Shown piece after piece: positions 8,605 to 16,849 of a stretch of 25,979 nt of DNA (within the stretch, counting starts at the first letter, position 1; every line of letters begins with the position of its first letter). Made by a program: the position numbers and the translations under genes. The stretch comes from Sergeia podlipaevii. Its lineage: Eukaryota; Euglenozoa; Kinetoplastea; Trypanosomatida; Trypanosomatidae. The notes under the pieces are model-generated. The model searched no databases. It was not told the origin of the DNA and saw only the letters and a list, made by a program, of their open reading frames with translations. The DNA lies in assembly GCA_030849805.1 (NCBI GenBank), contig JASANZ010001939.1, forward strand, positions 1 to 25,979, read 5' to 3'.

Positions 8605-9427
8605 CATTACATATCTTTTCTCTCCCTCTCTCCCTCTCTCTCTCTCTTATTTTTGTTTCGTTTTGTTTTGTTTTTCTAGGCATTCACAGCAGCAAGATTA
8701 TACTACGTTACAAACTAGGAGCATCTCTCTCTATATATATATATTTATTTATAAATTATACGGATTTCTATATTTTTCTTTAGCTTTGCTTTCTACCCAA
8801 TAGAAACGTGAGATAGAAAAAAAAAACTACATCAGAGCCATACTCATCACATTTTTTTTTTATTTTATTTATTTACGTGCATATAGAAGAACAAGCAGAG
8901 CAGCGCAAGACAGAACGCACTTGTAAGTTTCTCAGATACATTTGCAAAGAGCAGAAAAAAAAAAAAGATCAGACTATATTCATTTCGTTTTTTTGTTGTT
9001 GTTTTTAGTATTTTTTTTTCTTCACACACTCTCTCTCTCTCTCTCTTTTTTTTTTTCTCCCCCTCACCCATACTCTCATAGATAGATAGCTCATACCCAC
9101 TCAAGTGGGTGTTGTGTGAGGATACTGACAGACGAGCCCCCAGACAGATAGAAAGAAAGATAGAGAAAGTGAAAGGCAGGAAAACAGGTGGGGATATATA
9201 TTTATAGAGAGAGAGAAAAAGAAAGTGAGAAGGGAGGAAGAAGAAAAGAAAGTTTGTTGCTGTAAGAGAAAAAAAGAAAAAGGCGCGTCGTTCATTCTTC
9301 GCAGTTTCATTTTGCTTTTCTTTTTCTTTTTTTCTTATTATATTCATTTTTGCTTTTTCTCTATCTCTTTTAGTATATACTTTGTTCTTGCGTGTGTTTG
9401 TTTTTTTTGTTTTCTATTTGACAGAAT
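8605..9427 (+). promoter_or_regulatory. Predicted trans-splice acceptor and long ATG-free 5' UTR of the giant orphan gene
   Basis: A 70-nt pyrimidine-dominated tract (8605-8677) ends in TTTTTCTAG (AG 8678-8679); no AG occurs from 8558 to 8677. The leader would be 748 nt. No ATG exists on the + strand from 8567 to 9427, so 9428 is the first start. Further tracts ending at AG 9372-9373 and AG 9423-9424 could be alternative acceptors with leaders of 54 or 3 nt. The leader includes purine-rich blocks (about 9140-9290) and a short palindrome (9095-9110). Confidence 0.6.
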
Positions 9428-12400
9428 ATGCCTCAGCTTCCACACTCTTCCCCTTTTAGTATATCTAAGAAAAGCACAAACCGCCCAGAGGGAAAAGAGA
9501 AGGAGTGCAACACACTCACAATGCCGGGAGACACTTTTGCCTTGACAGGAGGGGGAGCTTCAAGTGATTATGGACTCTTCTCAGACTGCTCGCTCACCTC
9601 AACTGCGACCATCACCACCACCACCACCGCTGCCAAGACTATTGTGACACCGATAGTAGCAGGAACCCAGGGACAGCAACAGCAAAGGCAGCCATCTTCT
9701 GCTTCTTTTCTTCAGCACAATTATCCCTCCCGCAACTGCGACGATGCCAATGATTTTGATGGCATGAACGTGGCCAATGGAAAAGCGTTGGGCTCATTGA
9801 CGACGGCCGCAGGCACAAGAACAAAACAGATGAAAGAGAAGCCTGCGGTCAAAGGAGGTAGGGATAGGGCGATGACGGCAAATATTACCTTGACGACAAT
9901 GAAGATGACGAGGGGTACATGCAAGTCTGCGATGGAAGAAGTTGAGCCTACTGCACTTCCTCCCAGATGTACTGTCTTGCTGCCAAGAGTGTGTAACTAT
10001 GCCGACAACAGCGTCAGAGGCGCGAGAGTGACGCGTACGGTGCGTCTTGACGCGGTGAATGCGAGTCTAGTTTTTCACTTTAGTGAAACGCTCGCCTCCT
10101 CTCAGGTGCTGCTGCGTCTTGGTGCTTCCAGGGCCTCCTCCTCCTCTCCTCGTCGGCGCCATTCATTACCTTTCTTCTTGCCATGGAAAGCAAATGTGGG
10201 AGGGATGGAACTGGGAAGAGGAGAAGCGGAAGAGATGCGCTTCAGCACTTCAAGGTTATCCGACACACATCCACAGCAGCAGCAGCGGCACGGCGAAAGG
10301 AATTCTGATCGTCGCCACCACTGTCGTGCGCCGCCGCTAACGATCACTGTAAGTGGTGTGTACGACCACGTCTCTTTAGATCACGTTCTCTCCTCCCCCA
10401 ATGTTATTGCTCAGTTGGAGGATCATCTTGCATCTTGTGCGCCGCCGCGTTCATTAGCACCAGGGCTTGCGCATCATCAGCAGCAGCAGCAGCGTTGCAA
10501 TACAGATAGTTATGGCAAACACAAGAGAAGTAGAGAGAGTGTGGATGACGAGGATGAGGCAGCAGCGGCAGCGACATGTTCAAGTCGTTATGCAAACTGC
10601 TCATGCAACCGCGCAGAGCAACACCTTAATGACGAAGGAGAAGAGGAAGAGGCTGCAGGTGCCACTGTGAAGACTCCTTGCACACTGGATGAAGAACCCA
10701 TGTGCTTGAGTGATACACTTCGCAAGGGGAGCCCACAGCAAACCGGAGTTTTCTTTACCCGTCTTGTCTCGCAAAATCAGCAGGCAACGAGGAGGATGGC
10801 ATGGGGAAACGACAATGTGAAGGGGACTGTATCTGCGGTGACTGCCGAGACAGCAGCAGCAGCAACAACAGAGGTCGACACTTATGAGTTGAAACTTTCA
10901 CTTCAGTTCTTGCTTCATGAATGCAAACTTCCGCCTACGGCGGAAATGTACGTGCGCGATTACCTGCTGAGCTACGGGGAAGTGAGGCTGCACATGCTAG
11001 CACATGAACAAGAAGAAGGCCATCCTTGTCGTCTGTGTAGCACTCATGAAAGTTCTTTTGCTGTATCATCTGGCAGGGGCACCTCCTCCTCCGCGTGTTG
11101 CTCTTGTTGTTGTTGTTGTTATGGTTTGCCAAAGCTGCCGGAATGGATTCTGGCCTTTTCACACACACGCGCGTTACGTCTTCCCCTCGCTTCCCATTTA
11201 GGCACGATGTGGCGTGAAGCCTACCCGCAACACGACCACCACCATCCATCCTCGTCTTTATCACCGCCACACCCCTGTTCTTTCTTTGCTTCCTCCATCC
11301 AGTCCTGTATCAAGGTCAATAAAGCAGAGGCGAATGCTGCTGCTGTTGAGGTTGATCGCGATGATGACAATGTGCATTTCAGCAATGATGATTACTGTTG
11401 TGTGCCTTGGCTCGAGTCGGTGCCCAGTCAGCAGGCGAGTCTCGCGGTGCTGGAGGCATTAGCAGTGGCCGCAGTTAGTCTTGTGGGCGATATTGCCGAC
11501 GCCCTACACGCGGCCGCAACGTCAACTGCATCAACAGCCAGAGTGTTTTCACAATTCTGTGAGACACTATTTGGACGTGAAGAGCGGTTGAAGCTCGCCC
11601 GTCTCGTACAAACCAAGATGCCTTTTGAGATCCCAAAGAGACATCTCTTTCTTGATCTGGAGCTTGATGAGCTGCACTTGCAGTGTGTCATCGAGCAGGA
11701 TGGCTGTGATGCCACAACCATGACGGCGGCAGTGAGGAGGACCGCTGGCGGAAGAATATATAACCACGGCAGCAGCAAGAATGCAAGCAACAACAATGTG
11801 GATGAGTTCTCTTCTTCTCCCACGGAGATGGACAGTGGCGGTGTGAGTAGCCGACGCAGAGGCAGAGATGGCTCGCTACTTTATCTTCCACCAGCGCCGG
11901 TGCCACCGCCGTCGCTCTCAGCGTCGCTTCGCTGTGACACCACGACAACAAACTCAGCAAATCCGCAACAGTACAAGGAGCAACTCAAGACCCCGTCCTT
12001 ACCTTCTGTTCTCAGTGAGGTGCATTATATGGCCTTCACGCTCATGACACGGCTGTTTCCGTCTCTTGGGGAGGAATTGCAGAACTTTCTGTCACGTATC
12101 AGTCAGCAGCTGCTTGGCCATCTCTTCAGCGATGTTGCGCTTGTCAACAATTGTGGCAAAAAGAAAGAAAGCGACACTGAAGTCCAAGACAAACGTGAAG
12201 AAGGTAAAGAAGGAAGTGTCACGGATACGTGGGAAGCTCTTCATTACATTACGCAAGGTCTCACACAGTGGAAGTCGTGGTGGCACCAACTACAGAAACA
12301 GGCACCATCACCATCACTGTCCACAAACTCAGCGCTGGCGTCGCATGCACATCTGCGTTCATCGCTACCGCGTTGCTTCTCTCCACCTCCTCCTCTTCCT

Positions 12401-14365
12401 CTTCCTCCTCCCTCTTCCTTTCCAGGATATGGATATGACGCTGGAAGACTCTCTTCGCTGCGCATGTCCATCACGCTTACCACGCTCGCCTCTAGCGCGT
12501 TACGCTGGATACTTCTGCAAGAGGGAAGAGGAGGAGGAGAAGACGGAGAGGAGGAGGGGGAGGAGGAGGGAATGGTCATTGAACACGCGACGCAATTGCT
12601 AGTCGTGCTGCCGCCACTGATGAGGACCTACATGAACGAGCAGGAAGTGGGTTGTGTCTTTGGGCAAGTTCTTTCCGCCCTCACAGACCTTAGCAGTGCT
12701 ACCAGTACGAGTAACAATGGCGATGGTGTCGATGAAGGTAGCAAGGTGGAACCCAGAGTCAACTTCATCAAGGCCAGGAGACTCGCACGTCGTATGTTCT
12801 TCTCCGTGATTATATGGCTCGCTACACTGTGTTCTTCGACTTGCCTTATATCCTCATACTCATCCTCCTCACCGGCGGCTATCCATAATGCAGAAGCTGC
12901 GCTCCAGCGGCGGGCGTGTGCCATAGTGGAGAGTCACTGGATAGATCGTCTCTTGCCATTTTTTATTCTTCATTGTCAAGTTTTGTGGTGGCAAGGCTGC
13001 GGGACTTCGTCTTTCACAGCGGCAAATGATAATAAAATTAATGATAGCGTTGATGGTAGCGATGAGGCAAGCAATGCTGATGCAGTGCGAGGCAGACATG
13101 CGACCGATGAAGAAGAGCAGAATGGGGACTGGATGCAAGTTCACAGTAGTGTCGTTGAGGTAGCCACATCGTACTGCGCAGACATGTCGCATGTGTTGAA
13201 GTCAGTTCGTACTCGGCTACACACACATCGTCGCGAGGAGCAGAAGCAGAAGAAACTGAAGCAGCAGCAGCGGAGGAACAGCATGGAGGAAAATAGAGAT
13301 GAGGAAGGAAAATGTTCAGACTGGAGTGGCGCTGGTACTGGTGCTAGTGGTGCTGTGAGCAGCCTCGCTACATCCGTCCTTGCCGGGGGCCCACTCTCTT
13401 CGTTGATGTTCTCGCATTCTACAACTCGCACCAACGCTACCGCAGCCACGACTAGTGGAAGAGGAAGTGGTGTAAAGACCGAGCTAGTATCCAGAGCCTT
13501 CAGCACTACTACGCATGATGAAGCAGCAGCAGCAGCAGCAGCAGCAAAACAAGGTGGAGCAGGAGAGGAGTGTCACTTCAGCCTCAGCAGCACTCTTGAG
13601 CATCATCATCAAGACAATGGTAACGACAACGATGATATCGAGAAGAAGAACTATAAGAGCGGGGATTGGATGAAAGAAAATGTGAACAACAGAGAATCAA
13701 GCTACCCGCGACGGCTACCACATGCGGTGCCTTTACATCTGCACTGGAACACCATTCATCGGCACGATCTGCGGTGTATCAGAGCTGTGCTGGCGGCACT
13801 CACGTGTATGCTGCAGCGACACAGTCCTGTGCAGCGCGGCCACCACGCCTATCAGAGCAGTGGCCACATCAGCAGTAACACGGCAACAACAACAATAACA
13901 GCGGTGACATCAAAAGACGCTTCTCTGAGACGAGACAATTGTGGAGAGGAGGAAGAGGAGGAAATGAACAAGGATGGTGTCGATGTTCTCGGCTGCTGCT
14001 ATCAGAAACTTTTTCACTACCGCACGCTACCTACGACGTACACACTCGACGACATAGTGGTGCGCGAAGATGACAGAAGAGAAGGTCCGCAAGATGATGA
14101 ACAGCAGCAGCAACATTCCTCCTTGTCTGTATCTATCTCCAGCACTGGTACCGATTTAACATCGATTGAAGATGAAGAGGAGGAAGAGCAGCAGGAGGGA
14201 CAGCGGCACAATGCTCGCAATGTGAAGAATACAAGAGGCCACGCTCGTATCAACACAGCGGCAGGATATGGAGAGGATATTCGTATACATGGAGATGATG
14301 ATGATGTGGAGAGCATGCCGGTCAGCTACTCATCAGTCTCCGCATCCTCACGCAGCTCTACCTGA
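9428..14365 (+). CDS. Giant low-complexity protein of unknown function
   Basis: A 1645-residue protein I do not recognise. The reading frame is uninterrupted for 4.9 kb. Low-complexity, probably disordered stretches rich in Ala, Ser, Gln, Asp/Glu and His alternate with shorter helix-like segments that look structured: about 490-535, 670-760, 860-905, 1010-1080 and 1110-1180. A hydrophobic stretch at 1123-1145 (starting MFFSVIIWLATLC) could be a membrane helix or a buried helix. A Cys-rich run (CCSCCCCC, about 556-563) comes from a TGT/TTG repeat and is not a convincing zinc motif. CAG/GCA repeats give Gln runs (near 350) and an eight-Ala run (about 1366-1373). The C-tail is acidic and Ser-rich. 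The start is the first ATG after the predicted acceptor; a second in-frame ATG lies at 9521. Codon use is less GC-biased than in the neighbouring P1 genes, suggesting lower expression. No signal peptide or catalytic motif is visible. Confidence 0.85.
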   Translation: MPQLPHSSPFSISKKSTNRPEGKEKECNTLTMPGDTFALTGGGASSDYGLFSDCSLTSTATITTTTTAAKTIVTPIVAGTQGQQQQRQPSSASFLQHNYPSRNCDDANDFDGMNVANGKALGSLTTAAGTRTKQMKEKPAVKGGRDRAMTANITLTTMKMTRGTCKSAMEEVEPTALPPRCTVLLPRVCNYADNSVRGARVTRTVRLDAVNASLVFHFSETLASSQVLLRLGASRASSSSPRRRHSLPFFLPWKANVGGMELGRGEAEEMRFSTSRLSDTHPQQQQRHGERNSDRRHHCRAPPLTITVSGVYDHVSLDHVLSSPNVIAQLEDHLASCAPPRSLAPGLAHHQQQQQRCNTDSYGKHKRSRESVDDEDEAAAAATCSSRYANCSCNRAEQHLNDEGEEEEAAGATVKTPCTLDEEPMCLSDTLRKGSPQQTGVFFTRLVSQNQQATRRMAWGNDNVKGTVSAVTAETAAAATTEVDTYELKLSLQFLLHECKLPPTAEMYVRDYLLSYGEVRLHMLAHEQEEGHPCRLCSTHESSFAVSSGRGTSSSACCSCCCCCYGLPKLPEWILAFSHTRALRLPLASHLGTMWREAYPQHDHHHPSSSLSPPHPCSFFASSIQSCIKVNKAEANAAAVEVDRDDDNVHFSNDDYCCVPWLESVPSQQASLAVLEALAVAAVSLVGDIADALHAAATSTASTARVFSQFCETLFGREERLKLARLVQTKMPFEIPKRHLFLDLELDELHLQCVIEQDGCDATTMTAAVRRTAGGRIYNHGSSKNASNNNVDEFSSSPTEMDSGGVSSRRRGRDGSLLYLPPAPVPPPSLSASLRCDTTTTNSANPQQYKEQLKTPSLPSVLSEVHYMAFTLMTRLFPSLGEELQNFLSRISQQLLGHLFSDVALVNNCGKKKESDTEVQDKREEGKEGSVTDTWEALHYITQGLTQWKSWWHQLQKQAPSPSLSTNSALASHAHLRSSLPRCFSPPPPLPLPPPSSFPGYGYDAGRLSSLRMSITLTTLASSALRWILLQEGRGGGEDGEEEGEEEGMVIEHATQLLVVLPPLMRTYMNEQEVGCVFGQVLSALTDLSSATSTSNNGDGVDEGSKVEPRVNFIKARRLARRMFFSVIIWLATLCSSTCLISSYSSSSPAAIHNAEAALQRRACAIVESHWIDRLLPFFILHCQVLWWQGCGTSSFTAANDNKINDSVDGSDEASNADAVRGRHATDEEEQNGDWMQVHSSVVEVATSYCADMSHVLKSVRTRLHTHRREEQKQKKLKQQQRRNSMEENRDEEGKCSDWSGAGTGASGAVSSLATSVLAGGPLSSLMFSHSTTRTNATAATTSGRGSGVKTELVSRAFSTTTHDEAAAAAAAAKQGGAGEECHFSLSSTLEHHHQDNGNDNDDIEKKNYKSGDWMKENVNNRESSYPRRLPHAVPLHLHWNTIHRHDLRCIRAVLAALTCMLQRHSPVQRGHHAYQSSGHISSNTATTTITAVTSKDASLRRDNCGEEEEEEMNKDGVDVLGCCYQKLFHYRTLPTTYTLDDIVVREDDRREGPQDDEQQQQHSSLSVSISSTGTDLTSIEDEEEEEQQEGQRHNARNVKNTRGHARINTAAGYGEDIRIHGDDDDVESMPVSYSSVSASSRSST
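13522..13545 (+). repeat. Coding (GCA)8 repeat giving poly-Ala
   Basis: Eight GCA codons in the giant orphan gene. The same CAG-type repeat is read as Gln near 10476-10493 of the same gene, so these tracts reflect DNA slippage more than selection for one residue. Confidence 0.85.
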
Positions 14366-14947
14366 CTTGCTGTTGTGGTGGTTCTTTTCTTTTTTATTAT
14401 TTTTAATATGTTTGTGTTTATTATGTTTATTATCAAAAATTGTGAAGGGAACTACCAGCCCCTTATCTTTTTTTTTTTAAATGCTTTCACAGTATGTGGT
14501 TATCTACATCTCACATTTATTTTAGTTATTCTTAAAATTAACCTTCATTCATCCTGAAGCGATATGTTTGCGCGACAGCTCATTTTTTTTTTTTTTTCTC
14601 GTGTGTGTGTGTGTGTTTCCTTTGGCATCTCACGTGCGTAGTGGATCCCCTTCCTCTTCTAGTTTGTTTCGTGAGCAAACTAGCGTGTCTTTTGGGACTT
14701 CAACACTCACAGAATTTTCTTTCTTTTATACATATCCCTCAAAGGAACATACAATGATACCCCTTTACAAGGACAGCGACGACGAAAAAAAAATATACGC
14801 AGTTATTCTGTTGACAATCAACTTTTCCAGAAAACACACACAATAAATAAATATATATATATAGCAAATACGATTCCTCTTGTACACCGTGGTGTGCGCA
14901 CACACACTCTTTTTCTATTATTTCTGCCTCAATCACTTATCACTTTA
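14366..14947. other. Spacer: 3' UTR of the giant orphan gene, with a hairpin
   Basis: No gene. It contains T-runs, a TG tract (14601-14616), a perfect inverted repeat (14659-14683) and an AT tract near 14849-14863. ATGs stop at 14754. The following ATG-free stretch leads to the first P1 gene. Confidence 0.6.
14659..14683 (+). other. Predicted RNA hairpin in a 3' UTR
   Basis: CTAGTTTG and CAAACTAG form an 8-bp perfect stem. As RNA it can extend by three further pairs (U-G, U-A, U-G) to 11 bp closing a 3-nt loop. It could be a regulatory element in the 3' UTR of the giant orphan mRNA, part of a small RNA, or chance. Confidence 0.4.
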
Positions 14948-15063
14948 TACTTTCTTTCTTTCTTTTGCATTTTCTTTTTTTTTTCTCTCCCATTGATATC
15001 TTTTTGACTTTTTCATTTTGTGATATATATTTAGAGGATACGTCCATATTTGCTCGACACAAG
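14948..15063 (+). promoter_or_regulatory. Predicted trans-splice acceptor and 29-nt 5' UTR of P1 copy 1
   Basis: The pyrimidine tract 14948-14998 is followed by AG at 15033-15034, the first AG since 14864 (168 nt without AG). The leader is 29 nt with no ATG. No ATG occurs from 14757 to 15063. Confidence 0.75.
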
Positions 15064-15417
15064 ATGGCCGCCAACAACCAGACCCTTGCGTGCACTTACG
15101 CCGCTCTCATGCTGAGCGACGCCGGCATCCCCGCCAGCGCTGACAACATCGCCGCCGCCGTCAAGGCCGCCGGTATTGAGGTCCGCCCCACCCTCCCCAT
15201 CATCTTCTCCCGCTTCCTCGAGAAGAAGTCTATCACTGATCTGATGGCTGCCGCCGCCGCCGTGGCTCCCACCGCTTCTGCTGCTCCCGTCGCTGCCGCC
15301 GGAGGTGCCGCCCCTGCCGCCGCCGCCGCTGGCAAGAAGAAGGAGGAGAAGGTCGAGGAGGAGGAGGACGACGAGATGGGCTTTGGTCTGTTTGACTAAA
15401 GCGCGCACTGCATGTAC
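15061..15417 (+). repeat. Tandem duplicated P1 unit, copy 1
   Basis: Identical to 16041-16397 except for T/C at 15087/16067, a synonymous Leu third position. Identity starts at the AAG before the ATG and ends 18 nt after the stop. Sequence outside is unrelated. The offset is 980 bp. Confidence 0.95.
15064..15399 (+). CDS. 60S acidic ribosomal protein P1 (copy 1)
   Basis: A 111-residue protein of the P1 branch. P1/P2 dimers bind P0 to form the lateral stalk of the large subunit, which recruits and activates translation factors. The N-terminal dimerisation domain (about 1-65) has LACTYAALMLSDAG and VKAAGIEVRPTLPIIFSRFLE, matching P1 and not P2 (P2 starts MRYVAAYLL-like). An Ala/Pro/Gly hinge (about 69-98) and a Lys/Glu-rich segment lead to the terminal EEEEDDEMGFGLFD. 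Length is normal. Codons are strongly GC-ending, as expected for high expression. ATG 15064 gives the standard N-terminus; upstream in-frame sequence is the leader. Protein and DNA are almost identical to copy 2. Confidence 0.97.
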   Translation: MAANNQTLACTYAALMLSDAGIPASADNIAAAVKAAGIEVRPTLPIIFSRFLEKKSITDLMAAAAAVAPTASAAPVAAAGGAAPAAAAAGKKKEEKVEEEEDDEMGFGLFD

Positions 15418-15990
15418 GCGTAAATGTGTGCTTGAGTAGTAGTACTCTCTGTCCCTCGTTCTTCTCATCTCTGAGGAGAGGGGGGGGTTGTGTACGTATT
15501 GTGTCATGTTCATATATGCATGATGCGATGGTACACTGCGTCGATTGCTGAAGCATTGCGGAGCACTGCAAGGAGAGAGAGGGGAAAGAGATCTTCTTTC
15601 TTGTGTATCGCACATGGAGCTCAACCACTTCTCAACATTTGATTTATTTATTTTCTATTCTTTACCAATAACACTTTAAAAAAAAAAAAATCATGATTTT
15701 CATGTATGTCTGTTTATGTTATTCCGCCTTTGTATTGGTGGGGTATTATTGTCTTTTTGGCGAATGCCACCTCGTCTACCGCGTGCGTTGTTGTTTTTTT
15801 TGTTTTTCTTTTTGCTGCGAGAAAGAAAAATATTTAAAACAGAAGTGGTCGTGGGAACGTTTGATTCTTTCCTTGTTTTCTGTGCTTTATTGAATATATT
15901 CTCTCTCTCTCTCTTTCTTGTTTTCAATCTACTTGTGTTCGCTGTGTTGTTCTGTTTTAACACACACTATTTAAAAAAAAAACTCACATT
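15400..15990. other. Spacer: 3' UTR of P1 copy 1 and intergenic DNA
   Basis: After the shared 18 nt, the 3' flank is unique to this copy. It is moderately complex to about 15620, with a G-run (15479-15488), then T-rich. The last ATG is at 15763. No other gene is seen. Confidence 0.6.
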
Positions 15991-16043
15991 TATTGTTTTT
16001 CTAAAAACATTTTGTAGCTGAATACGCCCCTCTTACAACAAAG
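15991..16043 (+). promoter_or_regulatory. Predicted trans-splice acceptor and 26-nt 5' UTR of P1 copy 2
   Basis: Pyrimidine tracts (15898-15927 and about 15992-16011) are followed by AG at 16016-16017. No AG occurs from 15846 to 16015, so the acceptor is nearly unambiguous. The leader is 26 nt without ATG; no ATG occurs from 15766 to 16043. Its sequence is unrelated to the copy 1 leader apart from the last few bases. Confidence 0.8.
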
Positions 16044-16397
16044 ATGGCCGCCAACAACCAGACCCTCGCGTGCACTTACGCCGCTCTCATGCTGAGCGAC
16101 GCCGGCATCCCCGCCAGCGCTGACAACATCGCCGCCGCCGTCAAGGCCGCCGGTATTGAGGTCCGCCCCACCCTCCCCATCATCTTCTCCCGCTTCCTCG
16201 AGAAGAAGTCTATCACTGATCTGATGGCTGCCGCCGCCGCCGTGGCTCCCACCGCTTCTGCTGCTCCCGTCGCTGCCGCCGGAGGTGCCGCCCCTGCCGC
16301 CGCCGCCGCTGGCAAGAAGAAGGAGGAGAAGGTCGAGGAGGAGGAGGACGACGAGATGGGCTTTGGTCTGTTTGACTAAAGCGCGCACTGCATGTAC
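16041..16397 (+). repeat. Tandem duplicated P1 unit, copy 2
   Basis: Partner of 15061-15417 with one mismatch in 357 nt. Confidence 0.95.
16044..16379 (+). CDS. 60S acidic ribosomal protein P1 (copy 2)
   Basis: A 111-residue protein identical to copy 1, with the same P1 dimerisation domain, Ala-rich hinge and acidic MGFGLFD tail that contacts translation factors. The only coding difference is one silent base (16067). The 5' leader and the 3' UTR differ from those of copy 1, so the two mRNAs make the same protein with different untranslated regions. In kinetoplastids, where control is mostly post-transcriptional, this could allow different stage-specific expression; that is inference. Confidence 0.97.
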   Translation: MAANNQTLACTYAALMLSDAGIPASADNIAAAVKAAGIEVRPTLPIIFSRFLEKKSITDLMAAAAAVAPTASAAPVAAAGGAAPAAAAAGKKKEEKVEEEEDDEMGFGLFD

Positions 16398-16823
16398 TCG
16401 TACATATGATGCCTCTTGATGGTATATGGGCTCTCACACTCAGCAGTCAGAGGGAGGATAGAAAGAGGCACGGAGAGAGAGAGTGTGTGTGTAGAGTAAG
16501 GTAGCCAACACGGGAGTGTTGACTTACTGCTTTACATTCATTCATTCTTCTCTTCAGCCCTTTTTTTTCTTTTCTTCTTTTTGATTATTGTTTTGTTTTT
16601 ATTTTCATTCATTACTTTAAAAAAAAAAAAAAAATGTTTACAAGATTCTTGTTGCATGGTCATCCGTTGGAAGAGGAAAAGAACTTCCCTTGTGATGTGT
16701 GTGTGTGTGTACTTCATCATTTTGAGAGGGATCAGGGTGAGCAAGCAAAAACTTCTACCGACTAATCAGAATGCACACCCCAAAAAGAAAAATGTTCAAT
16801 TCTGCTTTTTTGAAACTATACAG
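16380..16823. other. Spacer: 3' UTR of P1 copy 2 and intergenic DNA
   Basis: Apart from the first 18 nt, unlike the copy 1 flank. It holds GA and TG tracts near 16470-16492, T-runs and an A14 run (about 16619-16634). The last ATG is at 16792. No gene is seen. Confidence 0.6.
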
Positions 16824-16849
16824 TATATATATATATATATATATATATC
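16824..16849. repeat. (TA)13 microsatellite
   Basis: Perfect TA tract in front of a pyrimidine tract that ends in a candidate acceptor AG (16898-16899). Confidence 0.95.

Noticed and set aside
9095..9110. Palindrome ACCCAC-TCAA-GTGGGT as a protein-binding site
   Set aside because: A 6-bp stem in a 748-nt leader is close to chance; no second copy seen.
15031..15624. Antisense Gly/Ser-rich frames across both P1 genes
   Set aside because: Reverse reading of the Ala-coding GCC repeats in the P1 hinge; it appears equally in both copies because these are identical.
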